Positions 17,277 to 23,719 of a stretch of 24,042 bases of DNA are shown piece by piece; within the stretch, counting starts at the first letter, position 1; the number at the start of each line of letters is the position of its first letter. The notes under the pieces are model-generated. The model was not told the DNA's origin. It saw nothing but the letters and a program-made list of their open reading frames with translations, and did no database searches. Source of the DNA: a virus; IMG/VR virus record IMGVR_UViG_3300046007_003800, positions 1-24,042 of that record. One strand, written 5' to 3'. The position numbers and the translations under genes are program-made.

Positions 17277-18362
17277 TTACCTCAAATCCACCCGCTTGGG
17301 TTTCACGACAGGCTCACCTGAGTTTACTTCAATACGCTTGCCCTGCTGCATCACCATGACCGCAGAGTCTGTCATAAAGGAAATGGTTCGTCCAGAGAAG
17401 CCAATGTCTCCGTCTGTGTAGAACTCCATTGTCTTTGCAGAAGCCTTGAACTCGCCTTCAACTTGTAAGTTTACATTGGCGTTTGCAAGAATGTCTGCAT
17501 TCCCGTTCACCTGGAGATTCACTGCGCCTGATACTGTGATATTCATTCCACCCGCGATCACCAAGTCCACGCCTTGACTGCCCGCAATATAGATTTTCTT
17601 GTTGCCGTGTACAATCTCGTAGTCGTCCCCCACGATTCGTTGCACACGAGTTCCGTTTGGGTTGTCTTGCCACCCGTTACCCACTTCGGTGAATGTTCCT
17701 GACTGGTGGTAATCGTGAAGTCGCTCTGCCCCAGGAGTGTCGTCCACTTCACGAACGTGACCGCTCTGACTGAAACTCACGTGATTGCGGGGGTACTGTG
17801 CTGCATACGGAGTCATTGGTTCAGACCAAGTACTCTTTGCCTTCATGTCGGGGTTGTTCTGTATATTCTGTTTCACGGTGGAAGCCTTTGCTCCAACCAC
17901 GGTCTGCTGTGTCTGTGCAGGATCGGTGTTTCTTGCCAAGCGGTTGGTGTCCGCTTCTCCTACCACCGAAACACCCACAGGATAACCATTTGATGTTGAA
18001 GGAGGATACTTGCCACTAGGATCCTCGAATCCCACATTGGAATTTGCTGATGTTTGGGGAATTCCTCCAAAGGTTCCCATCATAACTGGGTCTTGTGCTT
18101 CCTCTCCGTCACGGAAAAACCCAAACACATGAGATCCCAATATCAGTCCGGTAGGAGATGATCCTATTCCAGAAACCGCAGCGGACGTGATTGGTTGCAT
18201 AGGATATGCCCACGGAAGATCAATAGTGGGCAACTGAACTTTGTTGTCTACATGGAATCCAAATATACGAACGCGGCATCTCCCTAGTTGTAGTGGATCG
18301 TTTACGTCTTCCACTACACCGTGCCACCAAACAAATCCTTCTTTTCCTAGAAAGCCTTTCAT
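17277..18362 (-). CDS. gp5: Baseplate central spike protein gp5, lacking the lysozyme domain (361 aa)
   Basis: Homologue of the T4 gp5/VgrG spike. Residues ~7-104 are the OB-fold: WWHGVVEDVNDPLQLGRCRV, then PWAYPMQPITSAA and the typical GLILGSHVFGFFRDGEEAQD and PVMMGTFGG. Residues ~105-185 are a Ser/Thr/Gln-rich linker. The VgrG-like HVREVDDTPGAERLHDYHQS (~202-221) follows. Beyond it come short beta repeats (KKIYIAGSQGVDLVIAGGMN, then repeats with VSG, VNG and VEG turns) up to ~335, which form the triple-stranded needle. T4 gp5 is 575 aa and carries a lysozyme domain between OB and needle; here nothing of that size or with lysozyme motifs is present, as in other marine T4-like phages. I chose ATG 18362 because GGGGG lies four bases upstream and it forms a TGATG overlap with the hub gene's stop. 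A GTG at 18365 is only one base from that site. Confidence 0.9.
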   Translation of the reverse strand: MKGFLGKEGFVWWHGVVEDVNDPLQLGRCRVRIFGFHVDNKVQLPTIDLPWAYPMQPITSAAVSGIGSSPTGLILGSHVFGFFRDGEEAQDPVMMGTFGGIPQTSANSNVGFEDPSGKYPPSTSNGYPVGVSVVGEADTNRLARNTDPAQTQQTVVGAKASTVKQNIQNNPDMKAKSTWSEPMTPYAAQYPRNHVSFSQSGHVREVDDTPGAERLHDYHQSGTFTEVGNGWQDNPNGTRVQRIVGDDYEIVHGNKKIYIAGSQGVDLVIAGGMNITVSGAVNLQVNGNADILANANVNLQVEGEFKASAKTMEFYTDGDIGFSGRTISFMTDSAVMVMQQGKRIEVNSGEPVVKPKRVDLR

Positions 18363-19693
18363 CACACCCCCATGCAGGTTTTAGATAGTTCAAACTTACA
18401 AGTATAAGTGGTATTGAACTGGTGGCGTATAGAAGTAATCACATAGTCGCCACCTAAATTCTTGTCGTTTGAAAGTGGATCTAAAAAACTATCTGATTGT
18501 ATTTTAGATATGTTTAGTCGGACAACGTCTCCGACACGCCGTCTTGAATCACCCGAAACCAAGACGTTGATTTTATGTGATAGAAGACTGTTCAGGTGGT
18601 GTTTCTTTTTTAGAAACAAACTTTCGTAGCCAAAGTTGTCTACAATTCGACTTGCTTCGCTATACACAGTGTAAGGTGTGCTGGGACCATAGAAAAATGA
18701 TGCACCCCTATCGAGTATTTCTGATGCTTCCGTGGTTTCTTTTTTAAAGTGAACTTCTGTTCCTAGTTTAGGCTTGGCATCGAATACATCTCGCTCAAAA
18801 AATTGTTGTACTCTTTGTTGCTTACGGATCAGATCATGCACTAACAATTTTGAGGATATAACCCCCGTGGCTATACCATTCGCCATATCGAATCTACTGA
18901 CATCTTCCATCATTTGAATCTTGTGATATCGGGGAGGAAGAACAGAGGCAAACGGAACGGAGTCGGGCTGACTATCAGGAACATTCAAATTAGGGGGCAT
19001 ATAGGTGTACTGCTGTACCCCCTTTGCTCCATCTGCAATTATTCTATTCAGGCTTTTGAAAGAGTAGCCATCCACAGTCTCATAGAAAAAATACGGGGAA
19101 TAGCCCTTACCGTGTTCGTTTGACGCTTTAGAAGTTAGCCAGTTTATTGCTTTGAATGGGGTATATCCGCCAGACAAAACAAACGAGTAGTTATCTGATG
19201 TAGGCTCTACAAACAAACGGTCTTTCCAAACAGATGAAGGAAAGTGTTTGCTGAAGATGGTTTCTACCATAGTAGAGGTTTTGCCTTTGACAGAATATCC
19301 ACAGTACTGAGAGTAGTTCAAGTAGCCACCCATGCTAATCAAATGAAGAGTGTATGTTTGGCTCTTGCCGTTTTCTCCTAACTGCTGATTGTCTAACTTG
19401 TAGACTCTAAACTTGAGATTCACAAACTTGAAGGAGTCTATGTCCGATTTGAAACCAATCTCTACAATCTCTTGCCCTGATATAGGAATTCGCTCAGGAA
19501 GATTTAAAGTGTCTTCCACATACAACTTTGCAGTTAGATACGGAGAAAAGATGTCCTCAAAGACTTCAAACTGTACAACAACACCTCTAAGATCAACGCT
19601 GTTTCCGTTTACTGCTGATCTCAAGGTAAACTTGTCTACCTTATAGTCGCCAGCCTTTAGGATTCCTGATCCGTGTGTACTGTTGTTAGCCAC
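18362..19693 (-). CDS. gp27: Baseplate hub protein, gp27-like (443 aa)
   Basis: Probable hub protein that holds the gp5 spike and adapts it to the tail tube. It lies directly upstream of gp5, overlapping its ATG by one base. The N-terminal half has a hub-type beta-barrel feel: LRGVVVQFEVFEDIFSPYLT (~36-55), AKLYVEDTLNLPERIPISGQ (56-75) and IVEIGFKSD. The C-terminus has DSRRRVGDVVRLNISKIQSD and GGDYVITSIRHQFNTTYTCK, the GDYxITxIxHxF pattern that closes gp27/gpD-type hub proteins. T4 gp27 is 391 aa, so length is compatible. The start codon is GTG at 19693, with AGGA nine bases upstream; no ATG exists nearby. The family call rests on position and these motifs rather than strong identity to T4 gp27. 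Confidence 0.75.
   Translation of the reverse strand: MANNSTHGSGILKAGDYKVDKFTLRSAVNGNSVDLRGVVVQFEVFEDIFSPYLTAKLYVEDTLNLPERIPISGQEIVEIGFKSDIDSFKFVNLKFRVYKLDNQQLGENGKSQTYTLHLISMGGYLNYSQYCGYSVKGKTSTMVETIFSKHFPSSVWKDRLFVEPTSDNYSFVLSGGYTPFKAINWLTSKASNEHGKGYSPYFFYETVDGYSFKSLNRIIADGAKGVQQYTYMPPNLNVPDSQPDSVPFASVLPPRYHKIQMMEDVSRFDMANGIATGVISSKLLVHDLIRKQQRVQQFFERDVFDAKPKLGTEVHFKKETTEASEILDRGASFFYGPSTPYTVYSEASRIVDNFGYESLFLKKKHHLNSLLSHKINVLVSGDSRRRVGDVVRLNISKIQSDSFLDPLSNDKNLGGDYVITSIRHQFNTTYTCKFELSKTCMGV
18367..18371 (-). promoter_or_regulatory. Ribosome binding site deciding the gp5 start
   Basis: The minus strand reads GGGGG-T-GTG-ATG. The purine run leaves four bases to the ATG at 18362-18360 but only one base to the in-frame GTG at 18365-18363, so ATG is the better start. 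The site lies inside the last codons of the gp27-like gene, consistent with coupled translation. Confidence 0.5.
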
Positions 19694-19696
19694 TTA

Positions 19697-20611
19697 TCAA
19701 ATTCCTAGTAAAGACTCTAACTCTTTCACAGCAAGGCTCTTGAACCTTGGGTGAAGAATTTTGATTGTTCGTTTCTGTTCGTTTTGTTCCATTTCATACA
19801 GTTGATTTGCTTGTGCGTAGGTTGTGACAGGACTACCACTGATTCCCATGTATTTACCAACATATGTTTCCCACAGAGAAACTGTTCCCGATCCGGTATA
19901 GCCCACTCCATCAGTGTCCAAAATAGGATACTCGTTTTCTTTGTTGCTCAGGTATCCTCCAACATAGTCATAACTGGATGTCTGTTGCGACAATGGGTCT
20001 ACTGTGACTGTTTCTACTGCTCCATTACTACCCGAAGGTCGGGTTATTTGAAAGTGATGAGCAGATACCGCTGATTGCTCTACTTTGTGAATGTAAACAG
20101 GACTTTGGGTTCCGTCACTAAAGGTAAAAGTCGCTCCTCCGTTTTGGAAAGAAAATTCGGTGGTAACTTTACACATAGTGGGATAGTACTCTTTCACCGA
20201 ATGACGATTAGACCCCTGAGACAAACTACTACCGGACATCAGTTTAGTGCTGTAAAAGAATCCGTGCGTAGAACCAGCAGTGGCACTTGTAAAGTACACA
20301 GAATATCCACTGTACTTACCGTAAATGTACTCCTGCAAAACTGATGACGACTTATACCATCCAAAGTAAGGATCAATTATATCATTTGTCAGCATCACTA
20401 ACCAGTGATAGTCTGCTTCTCCGTAAACTTTTTCTGCTATGTGCTCGGGACGCTCGCCGTCCTTTATATCGTACTCTATGAAAACACCAGGACCACCTTT
20501 GATTTCGTCCGAGAGTTTAACTCTACGCATGATGTTACGAACAAAAGCAGTCTTGAAAGAACTTCCGTTCTTAATTGTGTAGTCAATGTATGGAAACTTG
20601 GAAAAGTACAT
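19697..20611 (-). CDS. gp53: Baseplate wedge protein gp53
   Basis: Homologue of T4 gp53, the wedge subunit that binds the gp25-gp6-gp7 bundle and closes the inner baseplate around the hub. The diagnostic stretch is at residues ~44-86: a short beta strand, RPEHIAEKVYGEADYHWLVM (54-73), then LTNDIIDPYFGWYKS (74-88). T4 gp53 has RPEELANAIYGNPQLYWVLL and CNDNYDPYYGW at the same place; this region is LysM-like. The N-terminus MYFSKFPYIDYTIKNG and the C-terminus KRTIKILHPRFKSLAVKELE fit too. At 304 aa it is ~100 longer than T4 gp53 (196), with an extra Gly/Ser-rich stretch at ~108-270. Its ATG is two bases after the gp48 stop. Confidence 0.9.
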   Translation of the reverse strand: MYFSKFPYIDYTIKNGSSFKTAFVRNIMRRVKLSDEIKGGPGVFIEYDIKDGERPEHIAEKVYGEADYHWLVMLTNDIIDPYFGWYKSSSVLQEYIYGKYSGYSVYFTSATAGSTHGFFYSTKLMSGSSLSQGSNRHSVKEYYPTMCKVTTEFSFQNGGATFTFSDGTQSPVYIHKVEQSAVSAHHFQITRPSGSNGAVETVTVDPLSQQTSSYDYVGGYLSNKENEYPILDTDGVGYTGSGTVSLWETYVGKYMGISGSPVTTYAQANQLYEMEQNEQKRTIKILHPRFKSLAVKELESLLGI

Positions 20612-20613
20612 GA

Positions 20614-22029
20614 TCAGTATCCTAGATCGACGGTTTCTCGGGTAATAGTTGTGACTTCGCTCATTGAAATGGTCAGGGTAACCGAAGTGGGGGAGTTGTT
20701 TTTGAAAGAAGAGAACACAGCATTAGGAGTGTAATCGACAGAAATAGAAGAGATTACGCAACGACCTATTTTAGGCAAAAACGGATTCTCTTTAAACTCT
20801 GATCCTCGTTCGTTTGATTCATAAGACAAAAATCTCACTTCAAACTCTGCGGGAACACGCAACATGATTTGAGTGTTTGATGTCTGTTCTCCTTCTTGCA
20901 TATTCACTTCTTCTGCCTTTGCTGGATGCGCGTGGTATCTAAACGATTCAACCACGTCTCGTATGGTTCTAACCTCGTCTTCGTTTCTGGCGTACAGTTC
21001 CCAAGAGAAGGTAAAATTTCTGAAGTCTTTTTGCTTGAATAACTTTTCAAGTCTAGGATTGAGTACTCTGCCAGTAGTAGATGCGATTGCGTCTCCAAAC
21101 TGTCCTGCGACTTGTTGTGCGCCCGCATCCAAAACTTGAGATCCTGCGTCCAACATACTTCCTGATGCGCTAAACAAATCAGCAAATCCCTTTGCTTTAG
21201 CCTGCGAACTGTCTTCAAACACAAAACTGTCTTCGTTGTTGACTTTGGTGCAGAATGGAAGATAGATCGAAACCATTTGATCGTAGACAGGTTGGTTTTG
21301 TGCAAACTGCGCGCCTAATACAGCACCACCTCCAGCCAAAGCACCGCTGCCCAATCCAATTGCTGCTCCCTTTGCGCCACCAGTAAAATATCCCAAAACT
21401 CCCGCTGCTATACCTGCTGCAACACCACTCTCAACAGCAGACAAATTTTCTACTGCGTTCGTAAGACGATCCTGTACTTGCAATCGTTCGTCGTTGTCCA
21501 AAGACACCTTACCAAAGGTGTTTAACTCCTCAAGAGATGTCTGTTCACTCTTGATTCTCTGTTCTAGTAGTTCTTTAGCCTGCTTGGGATTCCTTGATAA
21601 TTCAGCGTACAGTTGTGGATCAAAATTATTCACAAAGTCCCTGTGAATAGACAATACATCTGAAAGGCTCTTTTCGTTACCAGATGAAGCCAAGATAGAC
21701 TCAACCTCTTTCAAAGTCGTCAACTTAGACTCGGTGTCTCTTCTTGCTTGATTTAAAGGCTCTAAATCCTTTCGTTCCCATCTCCAAAAAACACGAAACT
21801 GCATCAAGTGCGGAAACTCCCCGCTGCTTATGTTAGACGGGAATCTCATTATAGAAGGTCGGCTGTATGACCCTCTCTTGAAGTCAGGAGCGTTTTCCAG
21901 TGCTTGTATAACTGGATCAGTGGAAAGTGGACTAGTTCTACGTGGATCAAATTGATCGCTTAGTCTGTTTGTGGAAACAGGAACTGGAGGTAATGGATTA
22001 GTATCGTTTGTTGGTTGGAGTTGTGCCAT
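20614..22029 (-). CDS. gp48: Baseplate tail-tube cap protein gp48
   Basis: Homologue of T4 gp48, which sits on the hub and starts the tail tube. The C-terminal half shows the shared features: FTFSWELYARNEDEVRTIRD (339-358; T4 gp48 has VFTWDLTPRSTEDLMAI) and SISVDYTPNAVFSSFKNNSP (428-447). The last strand PTSVTLTISMSEVTTITRET (447-466) matches T4 PSTFTLEITMREIITLNRA. Length is 471 aa against 364 in T4. The extra part is a charged helical region (~85-195) followed by a Gly/Ala-rich zipper (201-245). This is the first gene of the leftward unit. A CAGGAA ribosome site lies six bases before the ATG, and a late-promoter-like element lies just upstream. Confidence 0.87.
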   Translation of the reverse strand: MAQLQPTNDTNPLPPVPVSTNRLSDQFDPRRTSPLSTDPVIQALENAPDFKRGSYSRPSIMRFPSNISSGEFPHLMQFRVFWRWERKDLEPLNQARRDTESKLTTLKEVESILASSGNEKSLSDVLSIHRDFVNNFDPQLYAELSRNPKQAKELLEQRIKSEQTSLEELNTFGKVSLDNDERLQVQDRLTNAVENLSAVESGVAAGIAAGVLGYFTGGAKGAAIGLGSGALAGGGAVLGAQFAQNQPVYDQMVSIYLPFCTKVNNEDSFVFEDSSQAKAKGFADLFSASGSMLDAGSQVLDAGAQQVAGQFGDAIASTTGRVLNPRLEKLFKQKDFRNFTFSWELYARNEDEVRTIRDVVESFRYHAHPAKAEEVNMQEGEQTSNTQIMLRVPAEFEVRFLSYESNERGSEFKENPFLPKIGRCVISSISVDYTPNAVFSSFKNNSPTSVTLTISMSEVTTITRETVDLGY

Positions 22030-22049
22030 TTTTTGGTTCCTGAATACAT

Positions 22050-22060
22050 AAGTATCTATA
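22050..22060 (-). promoter_or_regulatory. Putative late promoter of the leftward baseplate unit
   Basis: The minus strand reads TATAGATACTT, seven of eight bases to the T4 late element TATAAATA, plus the following ACT. With T4 spacing, transcription would begin near 22047, giving an 18-base leader that contains the gp48 ribosome site CAGGAA. The element lies in a 30-bp divergent gap and touches the first base of gp4. The sequence around it (ATACATAAGTAT, 22045-22055 region) is an imperfect palindrome. Promoter function is inferred. Confidence 0.5.
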
Positions 22061-22500
22061 TGGCGTATCGCGGTATTTTCAAACCCACCAATCCCTCCAA
22101 GTACATGGGCAACCCCATGAAGATTTGCTATCGGAGTATGTGGGAACGCAAGTTTATGAAATACTGCGACACTAATGAGAATGTTATTCGTTGGGGGTCA
22201 GAAGAGGTGGTGATTCCGTACTGGAGTCCAGTAGACAAGCAACGGCACCGCTACTTTGTTGATTTCATCATGGAAGTACGCACACCTGATGGCGTGAAGA
22301 CCCTGCTCGTGGAAATCAAACCCAAGAAGCAGTGCTGCCAACCAAAGAAGCGGAGCAAGGTTACTAGGGGATACATCACCGAGGTAAAGACTTGGTTGGT
22401 GAACAAGGCTAAATGGGAAGCCGCATCAGAAGCAGCAAAAACCAAAGGTTGGGAGTTCAAAGTTCTGACCGAGGACGACCTCTTCAAAAAGCCCAAATGA
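22060..22500 (+). CDS. gp4: Head completion protein gp4 (gp50/gp4), nuclease-fold
   Basis: Homologue of T4 head completion protein gp4, needed for filled heads to accept tails. The N-terminus MAYRGIFKPTNPSKYMGNP and YRSMWERKFMKYCDTN (24-39) match the conserved MGYSGKF.PKNP.KY and YRSLWERKFM.YCD signature of the family. The fold is that of a small restriction-type endonuclease: Glu29, Asp68 in YFVDFIMEV (65-73), and Glu85-Ile-Lys87 in LLVEIKPKK give an E...D...ExK set. Length is 146 aa, near T4 gp4 (150). An upstream in-frame ATG at 22015 exists but would add residues from within gp48 antisense; family alignment favours 22060. No ribosome site precedes 22060, so a very short or absent leader is possible. 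It overlaps the next gene by ATGA. Confidence 0.92.
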   Translation: MAYRGIFKPTNPSKYMGNPMKICYRSMWERKFMKYCDTNENVIRWGSEEVVIPYWSPVDKQRHRYFVDFIMEVRTPDGVKTLLVEIKPKKQCCQPKKRSKVTRGYITEVKTWLVNKAKWEAASEAAKTKGWEFKVLTEDDLFKKPK

Positions 22501-23096
22501 ACGAAGACCTAGAAGAAATCCTAAAAGACACCACAGGAGAAATGGGAGGGACGGACTCCGCGTACACCTCTCTGCTGCGCCTGTTCCAAAAGAACAGAAT
22601 GCTACTGGTTCCACCAAGACTGCTACCAGGACAAGTAGTGTTCTTTACCTACAAACCTGTAAGTGAGGCGTTTCTCAACCGCAGAGGTCACTACGACAAG
22701 TACCCACTAGTGGTTGTCACAAAGGTACACAAGCGTGGGTTTGAGGGAGTAAACCTACACTACTTGTCTCCTAAATGGAGATCGGAACTGTTTGAAATAA
22801 TGACGAACCAAATACCACTACTTCCACCCGAAGAAGCGGAAGACTGGAGATCGCGGTTCCTGATCAAAGAGAACACTCTACCATCGTCGGCTCGTTTCAG
22901 ACTGTACAAGCCGTGCTTTCGCAGATACCTAAACGAAGGCGTAAAGCGGAAACCAGTGGTGATTCCCTTTGACTTTTGGAGTGACTTGGTGCAAGCAAAT
23001 CTTGCAGCCTTCAAAACAACTGGAACTTCTGCCAGAAGAGTACAGCCGCAAACAATATACACAAAGACATACAAACGATTCATAAGGGGAGACTAA
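22497..23096 (+). CDS. Conserved marine T4-like protein with YDKYPLVVV / GVNLHYL motifs (199 aa)
   Basis: The start ATG overlaps the gp4 stop (ATGA), which fixes it at 22497 rather than at the earlier in-frame ATG. After an acidic N-terminus, residues 44-94 read PGQVVFFTYKPVSEAFLNRR, then HYDKYPLVVV (65-74) and GFEGVNLHYLSPKWRSELF (81-99). The 'G..vFF.Y.PK....L..YD.yPLv.v......F.G.NLHYL....R' pattern is one I know from uncharacterised small proteins of marine T4-like phages. A beta-barrel-like nucleic-acid or protein-binding domain is possible. The basic C-terminus (FKTTGTSARRVQPQTIYTKT) is unusual for a baseplate protein. Placement beside gp4 hints at DNA-end or head-neck work (T4 has gene 2 near gene 4), but it is not recognisably gp2. 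The function is unknown. Confidence 0.82.
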   Translation: MNEDLEEILKDTTGEMGGTDSAYTSLLRLFQKNRMLLVPPRLLPGQVVFFTYKPVSEAFLNRRGHYDKYPLVVVTKVHKRGFEGVNLHYLSPKWRSELFEIMTNQIPLLPPEEAEDWRSRFLIKENTLPSSARFRLYKPCFRRYLNEGVKRKPVVIPFDFWSDLVQANLAAFKTTGTSARRVQPQTIYTKTYKRFIRGD

Positions 23097-23097
23097 C

Positions 23098-23682
23098 ATG
23101 GCACTAATACCAGCAAACATAAGCGGCATGATGGACTCCATCATAAGAAACGGAGTCGCACACGGCAACCGATACGAGGTGGTAATACTGCCTCCGCGAG
23201 AACTGCAAGTGCAAACAGACTTTTTGAACCAGTTGACTGTGCGATGCAGTTCTGTGTCTCTGCCTAGCAAAACACTGCAAACACAGTCCAATCGCCTTTA
23301 CGGTCCCGCCCGAAACTTTCCTTTTGAAATGGCATACGCAGGTGAAATAAACATGACCTACGTCATGTCTGCTGATATGCGGGAACGAAGATTCTTTGAT
23401 GCGTGGCTAGACTTCATATGCAATCCCCAAGACTTTAAAATGGAGTTCTACGACAACTACGTTACAGAAATTCAAATCTACACTTTGGGTAGAGACGACA
23501 GTATTACCCAATTGTGCATTTTGGAAGAAGCGTACCCCAAAGCGGTCGGAGAGATCCAGTTGGGGTACGACAAAGACGGCGATCTTATGCAGCAGGAAGT
23601 TACCTTCCACTTCAGAAAATTCCGCTCGTCATACTCGGAATACAATTCAACGCCAAGAATTTCGCCAACCATATCTCCGTGA
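23098..23682 (+). CDS. Tail tube family protein (gp19/gp54-like, 194 aa)
   Basis: A protein of the T4 gp19 tail-tube superfamily. Diagnostic parts are: an N-terminal helix (ISGMMDSIIRNGVAHGNRYE, 8-27), then strands EVVILPP; RCSSVSLPSKTLQTQSNRLY (49-68); NFPFEMAYAGEINMTYVMSA (73-92); the helix RERRFFDAWLDFICNPQDF; and the C-terminal strand LMQQEVTFHFRKFRSS. That is the tube-subunit pattern of beta barrel plus one helix. T4 gp19 is 163 aa and gp54, the tube initiator, is 320. The length favours a tube subunit, while its position between gp48 and the gp26-like gene favours the initiator gp54 or a short tube-like cap. A GGGGAG ribosome site lies six bases upstream, and the gene begins 1 bp after the previous stop. 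Confidence 0.85.
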   Translation: MALIPANISGMMDSIIRNGVAHGNRYEVVILPPRELQVQTDFLNQLTVRCSSVSLPSKTLQTQSNRLYGPARNFPFEMAYAGEINMTYVMSADMRERRFFDAWLDFICNPQDFKMEFYDNYVTEIQIYTLGRDDSITQLCILEEAYPKAVGEIQLGYDKDGDLMQQEVTFHFRKFRSSYSEYNSTPRISPTISP

Positions 23683-23693
23683 TCTAAATACTT
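23683..23693 (+). promoter_or_regulatory. Putative late promoter upstream of the gp26-like gene
   Basis: The sequence TCTAAATACTT begins directly after the TGA of the tube-family gene. It matches T4 late TATAAATA in seven of eight bases, and nine of eleven bases of the element before gp48 (TATAGATACTT). T4 spacing would put the start near 23696, giving a ~24-base leader with the ribosome site GAGG before ATG 23720. It is in the only gap over 30 bp in the window. Function is inferred. Confidence 0.5.
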
Positions 23694-23719
23694 GAAGCAC
23701 AATTTACTGTGAGGATACC

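Noticed and set aside
22015-22059. Upstream in-frame ATG that would extend gp4 by 15 residues
   Set aside because: The extra residues overlap gp48 antisense, and the MAYRGIFKPTNP start at 22060 aligns with the T4 gp4 N-terminus.
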